Notes: generated from the letters alone by a model not told the origin. Shown: positions 35,997-45,320, counted from the stretch's first letter. The stretch: 64,000 bases of DNA from Stenotrophomonas pavanii (GCF_900101175.1 NZ_FNFQ01000001.1:372001-436000); one strand, 5' to 3'. Program-made: numbers and translations.

Positions 35997-37618
35997 GGCG
36001 TTCGCCGCTGCCGTGGTCGAAGCGGATCCTGCTGGCCCTGCTGGCCGGCGTGCTGACCCTCGTCGCCAGCCAGGGACAGTGGCTGTGGCGGCAGGACGAA
36101 GCCGCCTATGACACGCTGGTCGGCACCTGGGATTACCGCCCCGACCCCAGCGTGCTGATCGTGGCCATCGACGAAGGCAGCCTGCAGCGCATCGGCCAAT
36201 GGCCCTGGCCGCGCTCGGTGCACGCGCGCCTGCTGGACCGGCTGACCGATGCCGGTGCCGAACGCGTCGCGCTGGACCTGATGCTGTCCGAACCGGACCG
36301 GCGCGACAGCCGCCAGGACGATGCGCTGGCGGCCGCGATCCGACGCAACGGCCGGGTGGTGCTGCCGGTGCTGGCCGCACCTGCGGCCGGCGACCGCATG
36401 GCCGAGGAGATGCTGCCGATTCCCCAGATCGCCGCCAGTGCCGCCGCCATCGGCCATACCGATGTCGAGGTGGATGGCGACGGCGTCGCCCGCGGCGTCT
36501 ATCTGCGCGCCGGTATCGGACGGCCGCACTGGCCGGCGCTGGGCCTGGCACTGGCCGATCTGCCTGCAGGCGCGGTACGTGGCCTGCCCGATCCCGACCC
36601 GGACGTGGGCTCGCCCTACCAGTGGCGCCGCGACGATTACGTGCGCGTGCGCTACGCCGGCCCGCCCGAGCGGCTGCCACAGGTGTCCTATGCGGACGTG
36701 CTCGATGGGCACGTGGACGCCGCGATGCTGCATGGCCGCCGCATCGTGGTCGGCATGACGGCCAGCGGCATCGCGCCTCGCCTGCTGACCCCGACCACCC
36801 GCGAGTTCTGGATGAGCGGCAGCGAATACCAGGCCAACATCGCCTCGATGCTGCTGCAGCACAAGCAGATCGACGTGCTGCCGCACGCCTGGCAGCACGC
36901 CATCAGCGGCGTGCTGGTGGCGCTGTGCGTGATGCTGCTCGGCCTGCGCCTGCCGTGGCTGGTCGCGCTGTGTTCGCTGCCGATGCCGCCCCTGCTGAGC
37001 TGGCTGCTGCTGCGCACCGGTGACCTGTGGTGGGCACCGGCCAGCGCGATGCTGGGCGTGGCGCTGGCACTGCTGGTCTGGGCGGTGTGGCGGATCTCGG
37101 CCTGGCACCGCCAGGCCAACCGCGACGCCCTCACCGGGCTGGGCAACCGCCTGCGCTTCGAGCAGTCGCTGCAGCAGGAATGCGATGCGGCGCGGCGCAC
37201 TGGTAAGCCTCTGAGCCTGGCCCTGATCGACGTCGATCACTTCAAGCGTCACAACGACCGCCACGGCCACCAGGTGGGCGACCGCGTGCTGCGCGATGTC
37301 GCCCGCCTGATCGGCGCGCATGCGCGCCGCCCGCGCGACATGGCGGCGCGCTACGGGGGCGACGAGTTCGCGCTGGTGTTGCCGGATACGCCGGCCGAAG
37401 GCGCGCGCCAGGTGGTCGAGGACCTGATTGCCTGCGTGCGTGCCCTGCCGGCGCCAGGCGATGACGGCAACGACGCCGTGACGCTCACCATCGGCGTGTT
37501 CACCCGTATCCCCGACGGCGAACTGCAACCGCACCATTTCGTCGAAGGCGCCGACACCGCCCTGTACCAGGCCAAGGCCAACGGCCGCGACGGATACACG
37601 ATCGACGGCGGGGCATGA
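35993..37618 (+). CDS. CHASE2 domain diguanylate cyclase
   Basis: A 541-residue inner-membrane sensor enzyme. Seen: N-terminal membrane segment (KRILLALLAGVLTLVASQG), periplasmic CHASE2 domain (about residues 30-290, VLIVAIDEGSLQRIGQWPWP), three membrane helices (about 295-370), then a GGDEF domain starting ANRDALTGLGNRLRFEQSL. The active site YGGDEF is intact and the inhibitory I-site RxxD is present as RPRD five residues upstream, so it should make c-di-GMP and be product-inhibited. Overlap with the LysM-FecR gene implies joint function in sensing envelope state. Confidence 0.92.
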   Translation: MRRSPLPWSKRILLALLAGVLTLVASQGQWLWRQDEAAYDTLVGTWDYRPDPSVLIVAIDEGSLQRIGQWPWPRSVHARLLDRLTDAGAERVALDLMLSEPDRRDSRQDDALAAAIRRNGRVVLPVLAAPAAGDRMAEEMLPIPQIAASAAAIGHTDVEVDGDGVARGVYLRAGIGRPHWPALGLALADLPAGAVRGLPDPDPDVGSPYQWRRDDYVRVRYAGPPERLPQVSYADVLDGHVDAAMLHGRRIVVGMTASGIAPRLLTPTTREFWMSGSEYQANIASMLLQHKQIDVLPHAWQHAISGVLVALCVMLLGLRLPWLVALCSLPMPPLLSWLLLRTGDLWWAPASAMLGVALALLVWAVWRISAWHRQANRDALTGLGNRLRFEQSLQQECDAARRTGKPLSLALIDVDHFKRHNDRHGHQVGDRVLRDVARLIGAHARRPRDMAARYGGDEFALVLPDTPAEGARQVVEDLIACVRALPAPGDDGNDAVTLTIGVFTRIPDGELQPHHFVEGADTALYQAKANGRDGYTIDGGA

Positions 37619-37693
37619 CATCCCGGCCCCGGGTGCAACATACGCCTGCGAATGGTTAGACTGGGCGCCCCCGCCCTGTGCTCCCGGATCTGC

Positions 37694-38146
37694 ATGAACG
37701 CCCGCCTGTTCCGCGTCGGCATCAACCTCTGGCCACCGTTCCTGTTCACCGGCATCCACGTCACCCGGATCACGCCCGACTACCGGCAGATCGACGTGGA
37801 ACTCCGGCTGCGGCCCTGGAACCGCAATTACGTGGGGACGCATTTCGGCGGCAGCCTGTTTGCGATGACCGATCCGTTCTGGATGCTGGGCCTGCTGCAC
37901 ATCCTCGGCCGTGACTACTACGTGTGGGACCGGGCCGGTGCGATCGATTTCCTCAAGCCGGGCCGGGGCACGGTGCGCACCTCGTTCCGCATCGACGACG
38001 CACTGCTGGCGGAACTGCGTGCCGAAGCCGCTGGCGGCGAGAAGGTGCTGCGCTGGTTCAGCAATGACGTGGTGGATGAATCCGGTGAAGTGGTCGCCCA
38101 GGTACGCAAGCAGGTCTACCTGCGGTTGAAGCCACACGTACGCTGA
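37694..38146 (+). CDS. DUF4442 domain protein (hotdog-fold)
   Basis: A 150-residue protein of the DUF4442 family, a branch of the hotdog thioesterase fold. Seen: INLWPPFLFTGIHV, ELRLRPWNRNYVGTHFGGSL (NYVGTHFGG is the family core) and GAIDFLKPGRGTV. Relatives are thought to act on acyl-CoA or acyl-ACP; the substrate here is unknown. Start ATG 37694 is the family N-terminus. It stands alone after the GGDEF gene. Confidence 0.87.
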   Translation: MNARLFRVGINLWPPFLFTGIHVTRITPDYRQIDVELRLRPWNRNYVGTHFGGSLFAMTDPFWMLGLLHILGRDYYVWDRAGAIDFLKPGRGTVRTSFRIDDALLAELRAEAAGGEKVLRWFSNDVVDESGEVVAQVRKQVYLRLKPHVR

Positions 38147-38193
38147 TCCAGAGCGCCGGCGCTATCCTCTGCCTCCCTGCCATGGAGGCTCCG

Positions 38194-38910
38194 ATGCGCC
38201 CGTATGCGCTTGCCACACTGCTGATCCCCCTGCCCTTCACCGCCCACGCACTTGACCTGCCACCGGTGCAGTATCCGACGCTGCCGGCCCAGGCGGCCCA
38301 TGCCGCTGGGTTCGTCCCCCAGGGCTGGACACTTGAATCAAGTGTCGAAGGCGATCTCGACCAGGATGGCCGCGCGGACCTGGTACTGGTGCTGCGCCAG
38401 CAGGAGCCGCGCAACATCATCGAGCACGATGGCTTCGGCCCCTCGCCGTACGACAGCAACCCGCGCATCCTCGCCGTGGCGTGGTCGCGCCCGTCCGGCT
38501 ACGTGCTGGCGGTGCAGGACCACCGGCTGATACCGCGTCCCGACAATCCGGTGATGAGCGACCCGCTCGAAGACGGCGGCGTCAGCATCCAGCGCGGCAC
38601 CCTGAAGGTCGCACTGTTTTCATTCGCCAGCGCGGGAAGCTGGTCAATGGGCACGACCGTTTTTACCTTCCGCTGGCAGGACGATGCCTTTGCGCTGATC
38701 GGCTACGACCAGAACTCGGTGATGCGCAATTCCGGGCAGACCGAATCGGTGAGCGTGAACTTCTCCACCCGCAGGGTAAAACGGAGCGAAGGCAGCATCG
38801 AGGACGACAAGGAGAGCGTGCGCTGGGAGCCGCTGCACAGCCGCCGCCGCTGGACGCTGCAGACCGTCGGTGATGGCTGGGCGTTCGATCCGCTGGCGGG
38901 CAGCGACTGA
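38194..38910 (+). CDS. exported protein of unknown function with an EF-hand-like loop
   Basis: A 238-residue protein with a signal peptide (MRPYALATLLIPLPFTAHA). Just after the N-terminal third comes EGDLDQDGRADLVLVL, a D-x-D-x-D-G-x-x-D loop like those of EF-hand and FG-GAP/VCBS calcium sites. The rest is beta-rich (WSRPSGYVLAVQDHRLIP, FTFRWQDDAFALIGYDQNSV). GGAGG lies five bases before ATG 38194. No enzyme motif is seen. It is convergent with the next gene, with only eight bases between. Confidence 0.72.
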   Translation: MRPYALATLLIPLPFTAHALDLPPVQYPTLPAQAAHAAGFVPQGWTLESSVEGDLDQDGRADLVLVLRQQEPRNIIEHDGFGPSPYDSNPRILAVAWSRPSGYVLAVQDHRLIPRPDNPVMSDPLEDGGVSIQRGTLKVALFSFASAGSWSMGTTVFTFRWQDDAFALIGYDQNSVMRNSGQTESVSVNFSTRRVKRSEGSIEDDKESVRWEPLHSRRRWTLQTVGDGWAFDPLAGSD

Positions 38911-38918
38911 GCCACTGG

Positions 38919-40235
38919 TCAGTCGCGCACAGCAGCGCCCGGGGCGTTCTCCATCACCAGCGGCACCGACAGCCACGGGCTCTCGTCGCTGCTGCGCGCC
39001 GGTGAACGCCGCGGCACCTGCAGGCGGCGGCCATCGGCCGACAGCTGCGGTGCCCGCACCGGTGAGCGGAACCGGTCCGGCAGGTGCTGCAACGCATCCA
39101 CCGGGTCTTCGGCCTGCTGCCGCAACCAGCGCTGCGCGCCGATCAGCCGCACCATCGCCGCGGCATCCTGGGGCCGCGACGCGTACGCGGGATAGGCCGG
39201 GCCGGCGATATCGGTCAGCACGCACCCCATGAGATTCGACAGGCAGCCGAAGTCGTGCTGCGGCGGCGCAGGCACCGGCAGTGGGCGGTCCGCTTCCAGC
39301 GCGGCCGTGGCCGCGGCTCCACAGGCCCAGCCCATGTTGCCGGCGGCGCGTGCCAGGGTGCTGTTGCGATCCAGTACCAGCACACCGCCGAATGCCTGCG
39401 CCGAGGTTTCGATCGCCGCCCGGGCCATCGCGTACTCGCCCTGCATCGCCCGGCACAGGCTCTGTTCGGGGGCCAGCATCGGCCGCATCGCCTGCTCGCA
39501 TTCGGCCGGCAGCGGGTGGTCGGCCGGCAGTTCGACCAGCATGTCGGCCAGCAGCTGGGCATTGGCCTGCACCAGGCTGGCGCCGACGATGCTGTCCACC
39601 AGGTAGCTGCCGCCGGTCAGCAGCCGGCGCCCCAGCTGCAGGCCGCGGCAACTGCCGCGCAGGGCGCCGTCGATATCACCCTGCACGAACGCCAGCGCGC
39701 GTGCGCTGGTGGCATCGATCATCAGGCCATAGGTCGGCAACGGCACCAGGATGGCCTCGCCCCGGGGCTGGAACGGCGATGCGAAGTGGTCCGCATCGGC
39801 CAGCTGGTCCAGGCGCGCATGCAACTGCTGGTGGCCCGCGTGGGCATCGATGAAGCGTTGCGGATCGGCGCGCACCTGACGCAGGCAGTCGCTGGCGGTC
39901 GGTCCGCAGCTGGCTGCCGGCCGCGATTGCAGCGCGTGGTGATCCTCTGCCAGCTGCGGACGGGCGACGTTTTCGCCACGCTCATCCGCCTCCCAGCGTC
40001 GCACATCCCCCGCCAGCGCCTGTTCGCGCTGGCGCGTGTCGAGATCATCGAACGCGAGCGTCCACAGCAGCGCAAAACCGTTGTGGCCCTGGGTTGGCAG
40101 GCGCGCCTGCAGGCGCTGCTGGGCCTGCAGCCGCGATTCCGGCACCGGCCACATGCGCGAGGCGCCCCACACCACGATGGCCAGCACCAGCAGGCCGGCC
40201 ACGGTCCAGCCCAGTCCGCGCAGAATCTTCAACAC
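38919..40235 (-). CDS. membrane-anchored protein of unknown function
   Basis: A 438-residue protein with one N-terminal membrane anchor (LGWTVAGLLVLAIVVWGAS) and a long extracytoplasmic helical region. Cys occur in CGPTASDCLRQVR, GSCRGLQLGRRLL and FGCLSNLMGCVL and may form disulfides. I recognise no domain. The layout (anchor, Cys-paired helical domain, Pro/Ser tail) resembles uncharacterised xanthomonad proteins. It is convergent with the gene at 38194. Confidence 0.72.
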   Translation of the reverse strand: MLKILRGLGWTVAGLLVLAIVVWGASRMWPVPESRLQAQQRLQARLPTQGHNGFALLWTLAFDDLDTRQREQALAGDVRRWEADERGENVARPQLAEDHHALQSRPAASCGPTASDCLRQVRADPQRFIDAHAGHQQLHARLDQLADADHFASPFQPRGEAILVPLPTYGLMIDATSARALAFVQGDIDGALRGSCRGLQLGRRLLTGGSYLVDSIVGASLVQANAQLLADMLVELPADHPLPAECEQAMRPMLAPEQSLCRAMQGEYAMARAAIETSAQAFGGVLVLDRNSTLARAAGNMGWACGAAATAALEADRPLPVPAPPQHDFGCLSNLMGCVLTDIAGPAYPAYASRPQDAAAMVRLIGAQRWLRQQAEDPVDALQHLPDRFRSPVRAPQLSADGRRLQVPRRSPARSSDESPWLSVPLVMENAPGAAVRD

Positions 40236-40299
40236 AGCTTCCCTTCCATGTGTCGTTGCCGCAGTCGATTCCCCAGCGTAATCGACCGGCCGTGGCCGC

Positions 40300-40312
40300 T
40301 ACAATGCGCGCA
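40300..40312 (+). promoter_or_regulatory. -10 element close to the DUF502 start, possible leaderless promoter
   Basis: TACAAT (40300-40305) lies six bases before the ATG, with no room for a ribosome binding site. This is the spacing expected for a leaderless mRNA. The -35 region is weak. Confidence 0.4.
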
Positions 40313-40995
40313 TGTCGCTCGAAGCCCCCGCCCTGGTCCCCCGCCCTTCCCTGCAGCGCCTGTTCCTGACCGGCCTGCTGACCCTGCTGCCGATCTGGCT
40401 GACCTGGGTCGTGGTCAAGTTCGTGTTCGTGCTGCTGTCAGGCATTTCCAGCCCGCTGGTGGTGCCGCTTTCCGAGCAGATCGCGACGAGCTTCCCGCAT
40501 TACCTGGGCTGGGTGCGTGCCGAGTGGATCCAGGACACCATCGCCCTGCTGGCCACCCTGCTGGTGATCCTGGCGGTGGGCGTGGCCAGCCGCCGCGTGC
40601 TCGGCCAGCGCCTGCTGCGCTGGGTCGGTGCGGTCATCAAGCGCATTCCGCTGGCCAGCATCATCTACGACAGCGCCAAGAAGCTGCTGGACATGCTGCA
40701 GACCGAGCCGGGCAGTACCCAGCGCGTGGTGCTGATCGACTTCCCGCACCGCGACATGAAGTCGGTCGGGCTGGTCACCCGCGTGATCAAGGAACACGGC
40801 ACCGACCGTGAGCTGGCTGCGGTATACGTGCCAACCACGCCGAACCCGACCTCGGGCTACCTGGAAATCGTGCCGGTGGAGCTGCTGACGCCAACCGACT
40901 GGACCGTCGACCAGGCCATGAGCTTCATCATTTCCGGCGGCGCGGTCGCGCCGTCCAGCGTACCGTTCACCCGCGCCGGCGAACGCGCCGAATGA
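40312..40995 (+). CDS. DUF502 family membrane protein
   Basis: A 227-residue inner-membrane protein. Seen: two hydrophobic segments (LFLTGLLTLLPIWLTWVVVKFVFVLL split here, and IALLATLLVILAVGVAS), then the soluble domain with the DUF502 motifs KRIPLASIIYDSAKKLLDML, VLIDFPHRDMKSVGLVT and VYVPTTPNPTSGYLEIV. Function unknown. The stop overlaps the next gene by four bases (ATGA). Confidence 0.88.
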   Translation: MSLEAPALVPRPSLQRLFLTGLLTLLPIWLTWVVVKFVFVLLSGISSPLVVPLSEQIATSFPHYLGWVRAEWIQDTIALLATLLVILAVGVASRRVLGQRLLRWVGAVIKRIPLASIIYDSAKKLLDMLQTEPGSTQRVVLIDFPHRDMKSVGLVTRVIKEHGTDRELAAVYVPTTPNPTSGYLEIVPVELLTPTDWTVDQAMSFIISGGAVAPSSVPFTRAGERAE

Positions 40996-41777
40996 CCACC
41001 GCGCCGATCGAGCGCCCGCTGCAGGACCGTGCGGTGCTGCTGTTCATCGTGCTGGCCGCGTTCTTCTGCGGCAATGCGGTGCTGGCCGAGCTGATCGGGG
41101 TGAAGATCTTCGCGCTGGAAGACACGCTCGGCATCGCCCCGCTGAACTGGAACCTGTTCGGCCAGACCGGCTCGCTCAGTTTCACCGCCGGCACCCTGCT
41201 GTGGCCGGTGGTGTTCATCATGACCGACACCATCAACGAGTTTTTCGGCAAGCGCGGCGTGCGCTTCATCTCGTGGCTGGCCGTGGTCCTGATCGCCTAC
41301 GGCTTCCTGTTCGCCTTCGCAGCGATCTCGCTGGCGCCGGCCAGCTGGTGGGTCACCTCGATGGACGGCCACGGCGTGCCGGATTACCAGGCCGCATTCG
41401 CGGCGGTGTTCGGCCAGGGCATGTGGACCATCGCCGGTTCACTGGTGGCCTTCCTGCTCGGCCAGCTGATCGACGTGGCGGTGTTCCATCGCATCCGCCA
41501 GGCCACGGGCGAGCGCCACGTGTGGCTGCGTGCGACCGGATCGACCGCGATCTCGCAGGTGGTGGACAGTTTCGTGGTGATCTGGATCGCCTTCGTGCTC
41601 GGCCCGCAGCACTGGCCAACCTCGCTGTTCCTGGCCGTCAGCAGCGTCAACTACATCTACAAGATGGGTTTTGCGATCGCGCTGATTCCGCTGCTGTACC
41701 TGATGCGGCGGGCGATCACCCGCTATCTGGGCGCCGACCGGGCCGCCGCGCTGCGCGCCGCGGCCGCGGCTGACTGA
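40992..41777 (+). CDS. queuosine precursor transporter (VUT/YhhQ family)
   Basis: A 261-residue inner-membrane protein with about six hydrophobic segments. Seen: family motifs GNAVLAELIGVKIF, VFIMTDTINEFFGKRGVRF, and STAISQVVDSFVVIWIAFVL. YhhQ imports 7-cyano- or 7-aminomethyl-7-deazaguanine for queuosine tRNA modification. The internal loop with ASWWVTSMDGHGVPDYQ is typical of the larger family branch. Translationally coupled to the DUF502 gene, an unusual partner. Confidence 0.9.
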   Translation: MTTAPIERPLQDRAVLLFIVLAAFFCGNAVLAELIGVKIFALEDTLGIAPLNWNLFGQTGSLSFTAGTLLWPVVFIMTDTINEFFGKRGVRFISWLAVVLIAYGFLFAFAAISLAPASWWVTSMDGHGVPDYQAAFAAVFGQGMWTIAGSLVAFLLGQLIDVAVFHRIRQATGERHVWLRATGSTAISQVVDSFVVIWIAFVLGPQHWPTSLFLAVSSVNYIYKMGFAIALIPLLYLMRRAITRYLGADRAAALRAAAAAD

Positions 41778-41871
41778 AGCCCCAGCGGCGAAAAGCTGAC
41801 TGCGCCTTCACGCTGGCCGTACGCGGCCGGATCGTGCAAGCTCCACGGTCTGTGTTCCACGGAAGCTCCTG

Positions 41872-43812
41872 ATGCCGCATCCCACCCGCGTCCTGGCCGC
41901 CGCCATCGCCGCGTTGTTCCTGTTCAGTGCCGTGCCGTCGGCCGAGGCAGCGAAGAAGAAGGCCAGCCGCCCTGCCGCCGCGCAGACCCGCCAGGCCGCC
42001 AAGCCCAAGGCCAGGCCCGCGCGCGCCACCGCGCCGACCCGCGGCAGTTCGGCGCGCCGCGCCGCGCCGCGTCCGGTCGCACCGGCCCGCGCCGTGCCCA
42101 AGCAGGTGCAGCTGGAGCGCCTGTACGATGAATACTGGGATGCCTCGATGCGGTTGAACCCGCTGCAGGCCACGTTCCAGGGGGAGTCGCGCTACAACGA
42201 CCAGCTGCCCAACATCCTGTCCGCCGCCTGGCGCCAGCAGTCGCACGACTTCACCACGCAGTGGCTGGGCAAGGTCGAAAAACTCGGCAGTGACGGCCTG
42301 CAGGGCCAGGACCTGCTCAGCTACGAGATCTTCGTGCGCGACGCGCGCGCCTCGCTGGCCGCCGAACGCTACCCGAGCTGGATGATGCCGATCAGCCAGT
42401 ACTACAACATCGGCAGCATCATGGCGATCCTCGGTTCCGGTGCCGGCGCGCAGCCGTTCAACACCGTGCAGGACTACGACACGTGGTCGCGCCGATCGCT
42501 CGGCATTCCCGAGCTGTTCGACCAGGCCATCGACAACATGCGCCAGGGCATGAAGGCCGGCGTGGTGCAGCCGCGCGACCTGATGGAAAAGGTGCTGCCG
42601 CAGCTGGATGCGGTGATCAAGCCGACCGCCGAAGAGAGCATCTTCTGGTCGCCGATCCGTACCATGCCGAACACCATCACGGCCGAGGACAAGGCGCGCA
42701 TCAGCGCCGAATACAAGCGCATGATCGAGCTGCGCATCATGCCGGCCTACCGCGCCCTGCGCGGCTTCATCGCCACCGAATACCTGCCCGCCACGCGCGC
42801 CAGCAGCGGGCTGGGTGCACTGCCCGATGGCCAGGCCTGGTATGCCAACCTGATCGTGCAGACCACGGCCAGCGAACAGACCGCCACGCAGCTGCACGCG
42901 CTGGGCGAACAACGCGTGCAGGAGCTGCAGGCGCAGATCGCCACGGTGATGAAGGACGCCAGGCTGCGCGGCACACCGACCAAGCTGCTGCGCAGCATGC
43001 GCAACGACCGCCAGTTCCAGTACGGCGATGCCAGCGCGCTGATCAACCGCTACCGCCAGGTGCAGCAGCAGGTCAACGCACGCCTGCCACAGGTGCTCGA
43101 TACGTTGCCCAAGTCGACGCTGGACGTGCGCGCGGTGGAACCGGAGCGTGCGCTGACCGCCGCCGCGGCGGCCTATCAGCCGTCTGCGGCCGGGCAACCG
43201 GGCGTGCTGTACGTGAACACCCGCGACCTGCCCAGCCGCAAGCGCTGGAACGTGCCGGTGCAGTACCTGCACGAAGCCATTCCCGGCCACCACGTGCAAC
43301 TGGGCCTGCAGCAGGAGCTGGCCAAGCTGCCGCGCTTCCGCCGCCTCGGTGGCGATCTCGCCTTCGTCGAAGGCTGGGGCCTGTACGCCGAAACGCTGGG
43401 CGAAGACCTGGGCATCTACACCGATCCCTACGACCGCATCGGCTACCTGTACTCGCGCCTGCTGCGTGCCGCCCGCGTGGTGGCCGATACCGGCGTGCAC
43501 GCCCAGGGCTGGAGCAAGCAGCAGGCCGTCAGCTACCTGCAGAAGACCGTGGACATGAGCAGTGACGACGCCAACGCCGAGGTGGAGCGGATCATGGCCC
43601 AGCCCGGCCAGGCGCTGTCCAACGTCGCCGGCCTGACCACCATCGTCGCCCTGCGCGACAAGGCCAGGGCACGGCAGGGTGCAGCCTTTGACCTGCGCCG
43701 CTTCCACGCCGAACTGCTGAAGGACGGCTCGATGCCGCTGGACGTGCTGGACCGCAAGATGGAACGCTGGATGGCACAGCCGGCCACCGCCACGCCCGCC
43801 CCTTCACCCTGA
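41872..43812 (+). CDS. DUF885 family exported metallopeptidase-like protein
   Basis: A 646-residue protein with a signal peptide (ALFLFSAVPSAEA) followed by a Lys/Arg/Pro/Ala-rich linker to about residue 78, then the DUF885 domain. Seen: the zinc-type motif HEAIPGHH, downstream FVEGWGLYAE, and SYLQKTVDMSSDDANAEVER. DUF885 proteins are predicted gluzincin-like peptidases; most are untested. The basic linker may bind the cell wall or LPS. Serine hydrolase gene follows 16 bases later. Confidence 0.87.
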   Translation: MPHPTRVLAAAIAALFLFSAVPSAEAAKKKASRPAAAQTRQAAKPKARPARATAPTRGSSARRAAPRPVAPARAVPKQVQLERLYDEYWDASMRLNPLQATFQGESRYNDQLPNILSAAWRQQSHDFTTQWLGKVEKLGSDGLQGQDLLSYEIFVRDARASLAAERYPSWMMPISQYYNIGSIMAILGSGAGAQPFNTVQDYDTWSRRSLGIPELFDQAIDNMRQGMKAGVVQPRDLMEKVLPQLDAVIKPTAEESIFWSPIRTMPNTITAEDKARISAEYKRMIELRIMPAYRALRGFIATEYLPATRASSGLGALPDGQAWYANLIVQTTASEQTATQLHALGEQRVQELQAQIATVMKDARLRGTPTKLLRSMRNDRQFQYGDASALINRYRQVQQQVNARLPQVLDTLPKSTLDVRAVEPERALTAAAAAYQPSAAGQPGVLYVNTRDLPSRKRWNVPVQYLHEAIPGHHVQLGLQQELAKLPRFRRLGGDLAFVEGWGLYAETLGEDLGIYTDPYDRIGYLYSRLLRAARVVADTGVHAQGWSKQQAVSYLQKTVDMSSDDANAEVERIMAQPGQALSNVAGLTTIVALRDKARARQGAAFDLRRFHAELLKDGSMPLDVLDRKMERWMAQPATATPAPSP

Positions 43813-43828
43813 CCGCTGCGGAGCCACC

Positions 43829-44899
43829 ATGCGCCCTGCCGTCGCCCTGTTCGCCGCCGTGCTGGGACTGCTGCCTCTGGCCGGTACCGCCGCGCCGGTG
43901 CTGACCCCACCGGACGCCGGCGTCGACGGCCTGATGCAGGCCTACGATGGCCAGGTGCCCGGCGCCGCAGTCCTGGTGCTGCACGACGGGCAACCGGTGT
44001 TCCGCCGTGGCTACGGCCTGGCGGTGGTGGAGGACGGCACCGCCGTCACCCCCGCAAGCAACTTCCGGCTGGCCTCGGTCAGCAAGCAGTTCACCGCTGC
44101 GGCGGTGCTGCTGCTGGTGGAAGACGGTCGGCTCGGGCTGGACCAGCCGGCCCGGCGCTGGCTGCCCGAACTGCCGCCGGCTACCGCCGCCATCACGATC
44201 CGCCAGCTGCTCTCGCACACCAGCGGCCTGCTCGACTACGAAGACCTGATGGATCCGGCCGACAGCCGTCAGGTGCACGACGCCGATGTACTGGCCCTGC
44301 TGTCGCACCAGGACCGGCTGAACGCCGCGCCCGGCACGCAGTATCACTACAGCAACAGCGGCTATGCGCTGCTGGCACTGATCGTCGGCCGCGCCTCCGG
44401 CCAGGACTTCGCCGCCTTCCTGCAGCAGCGCATCTTCCGCCCGCTGGGCATGGCCCATACCGTGGCCCACCAGGACGGCGTCGACACCGTTGCCGCGCGG
44501 GCCTACGGCTACAGCTGGCTCGAGGGCCGCTGGCAGCGCACCGACCAGAGCACCACCAGTGCCGTGCTCGGTGATGGCGGCATCTATTCCTCGCTGGACG
44601 ACCTGGCCCGCTGGGATGCGGCGCTGTACGACGACCGCCTGCTGTCGAAGGCCTCGCGCCGCGCGATGTTCAGCCCGGCCACGTCAACGCCCGAACCGGA
44701 TGTGCCGCACTACGGCTTCGGCTGGCGCCTGAATGGCCCGGTGCAATGGCACAGCGGCGAGAGCATCGGCTTCCGCAACGTGATCGTGCGCCATCCGGAA
44801 AAGCACCTGACCGTGATCGTGCTGACCAACCGCAATTCCCCCGAGCCCTACCCGCTGGCGCAGAAGATCGCCCAGCGCTGGCTGGACGTGCTGCAATGA
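43829..44899 (+). CDS. serine hydrolase, class C beta-lactamase-related
   Basis: A 356-residue exported enzyme of the penicillin-binding/beta-lactamase (AmpC-like) fold. Seen: signal peptide (LFAAVLGLLPLAGTAA), SxxK as SVSKQFTAAA, YxN as YSNSGYALLAL, the LLSHTSGLLDYEDL segment and a C-terminal HSGES (HxG). Such proteins are often D-aminopeptidases or esterases; beta-lactamase activity cannot be inferred. It overlaps the VOC gene by four bases and may be in an operon with the DUF885 gene. Confidence 0.9.
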   Translation: MRPAVALFAAVLGLLPLAGTAAPVLTPPDAGVDGLMQAYDGQVPGAAVLVLHDGQPVFRRGYGLAVVEDGTAVTPASNFRLASVSKQFTAAAVLLLVEDGRLGLDQPARRWLPELPPATAAITIRQLLSHTSGLLDYEDLMDPADSRQVHDADVLALLSHQDRLNAAPGTQYHYSNSGYALLALIVGRASGQDFAAFLQQRIFRPLGMAHTVAHQDGVDTVAARAYGYSWLEGRWQRTDQSTTSAVLGDGGIYSSLDDLARWDAALYDDRLLSKASRRAMFSPATSTPEPDVPHYGFGWRLNGPVQWHSGESIGFRNVIVRHPEKHLTVIVLTNRNSPEPYPLAQKIAQRWLDVLQ

Positions 44900-45312
44900 C
44901 CGCTGCAATGGACATCGAATCCGACGCCCTGCTGGGCATCCACCACGCCGCACTGATCTGCAGCGACTACGCGCGCTCGAAGGACTTCTACGTGCGCATC
45001 CTCGGCCTGCGCGTGCTGGCCGAGAACCATCGCGCCGCGCGCGATTCCTGGAAGCTGGACCTGGCCCTGCCCGACGGTGGCCAGCTGGAGCTGTTCTCCT
45101 TCCCCTCGCCGCCGCCCCGTCCCAGCCGCCCCGAAGCGCAGGGGCTACGCCACCTTGCGTTCCGGGTCGCCACGCTGGAGCCGTTCATCCAGCGCCTGTC
45201 AGCGCATGGCGTGGCGTGCGAACCGATCCGCGTGGACGAATACACCGGCCGCCGCTTCACCTTCTTCGCCGACCCCGACGGCCTGCCGCTGGAGCTGTAC
45301 GAAGTGGGTTGA
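44896..45312 (+). CDS. VOC family protein (glyoxalase-like)
   Basis: A 138-residue protein of the vicinal oxygen chelate fold, SMU1112c/YaeR-like. Seen: GIHHAALICSDYARSKDFYV (metal His), DLALPDGGQLELFSFP, GLRHLAFRV (His) and FFADPDGLPLELYEVG (Glu). These four positions form the usual metal site. Likely a small lyase or dioxygenase-like enzyme; the substrate is unknown. ATG overlaps the preceding stop. Confidence 0.9.
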   Translation: MTAAMDIESDALLGIHHAALICSDYARSKDFYVRILGLRVLAENHRAARDSWKLDLALPDGGQLELFSFPSPPPRPSRPEAQGLRHLAFRVATLEPFIQRLSAHGVACEPIRVDEYTGRRFTFFADPDGLPLELYEVG

Positions 45313-45320
45313 CGTTCCTG

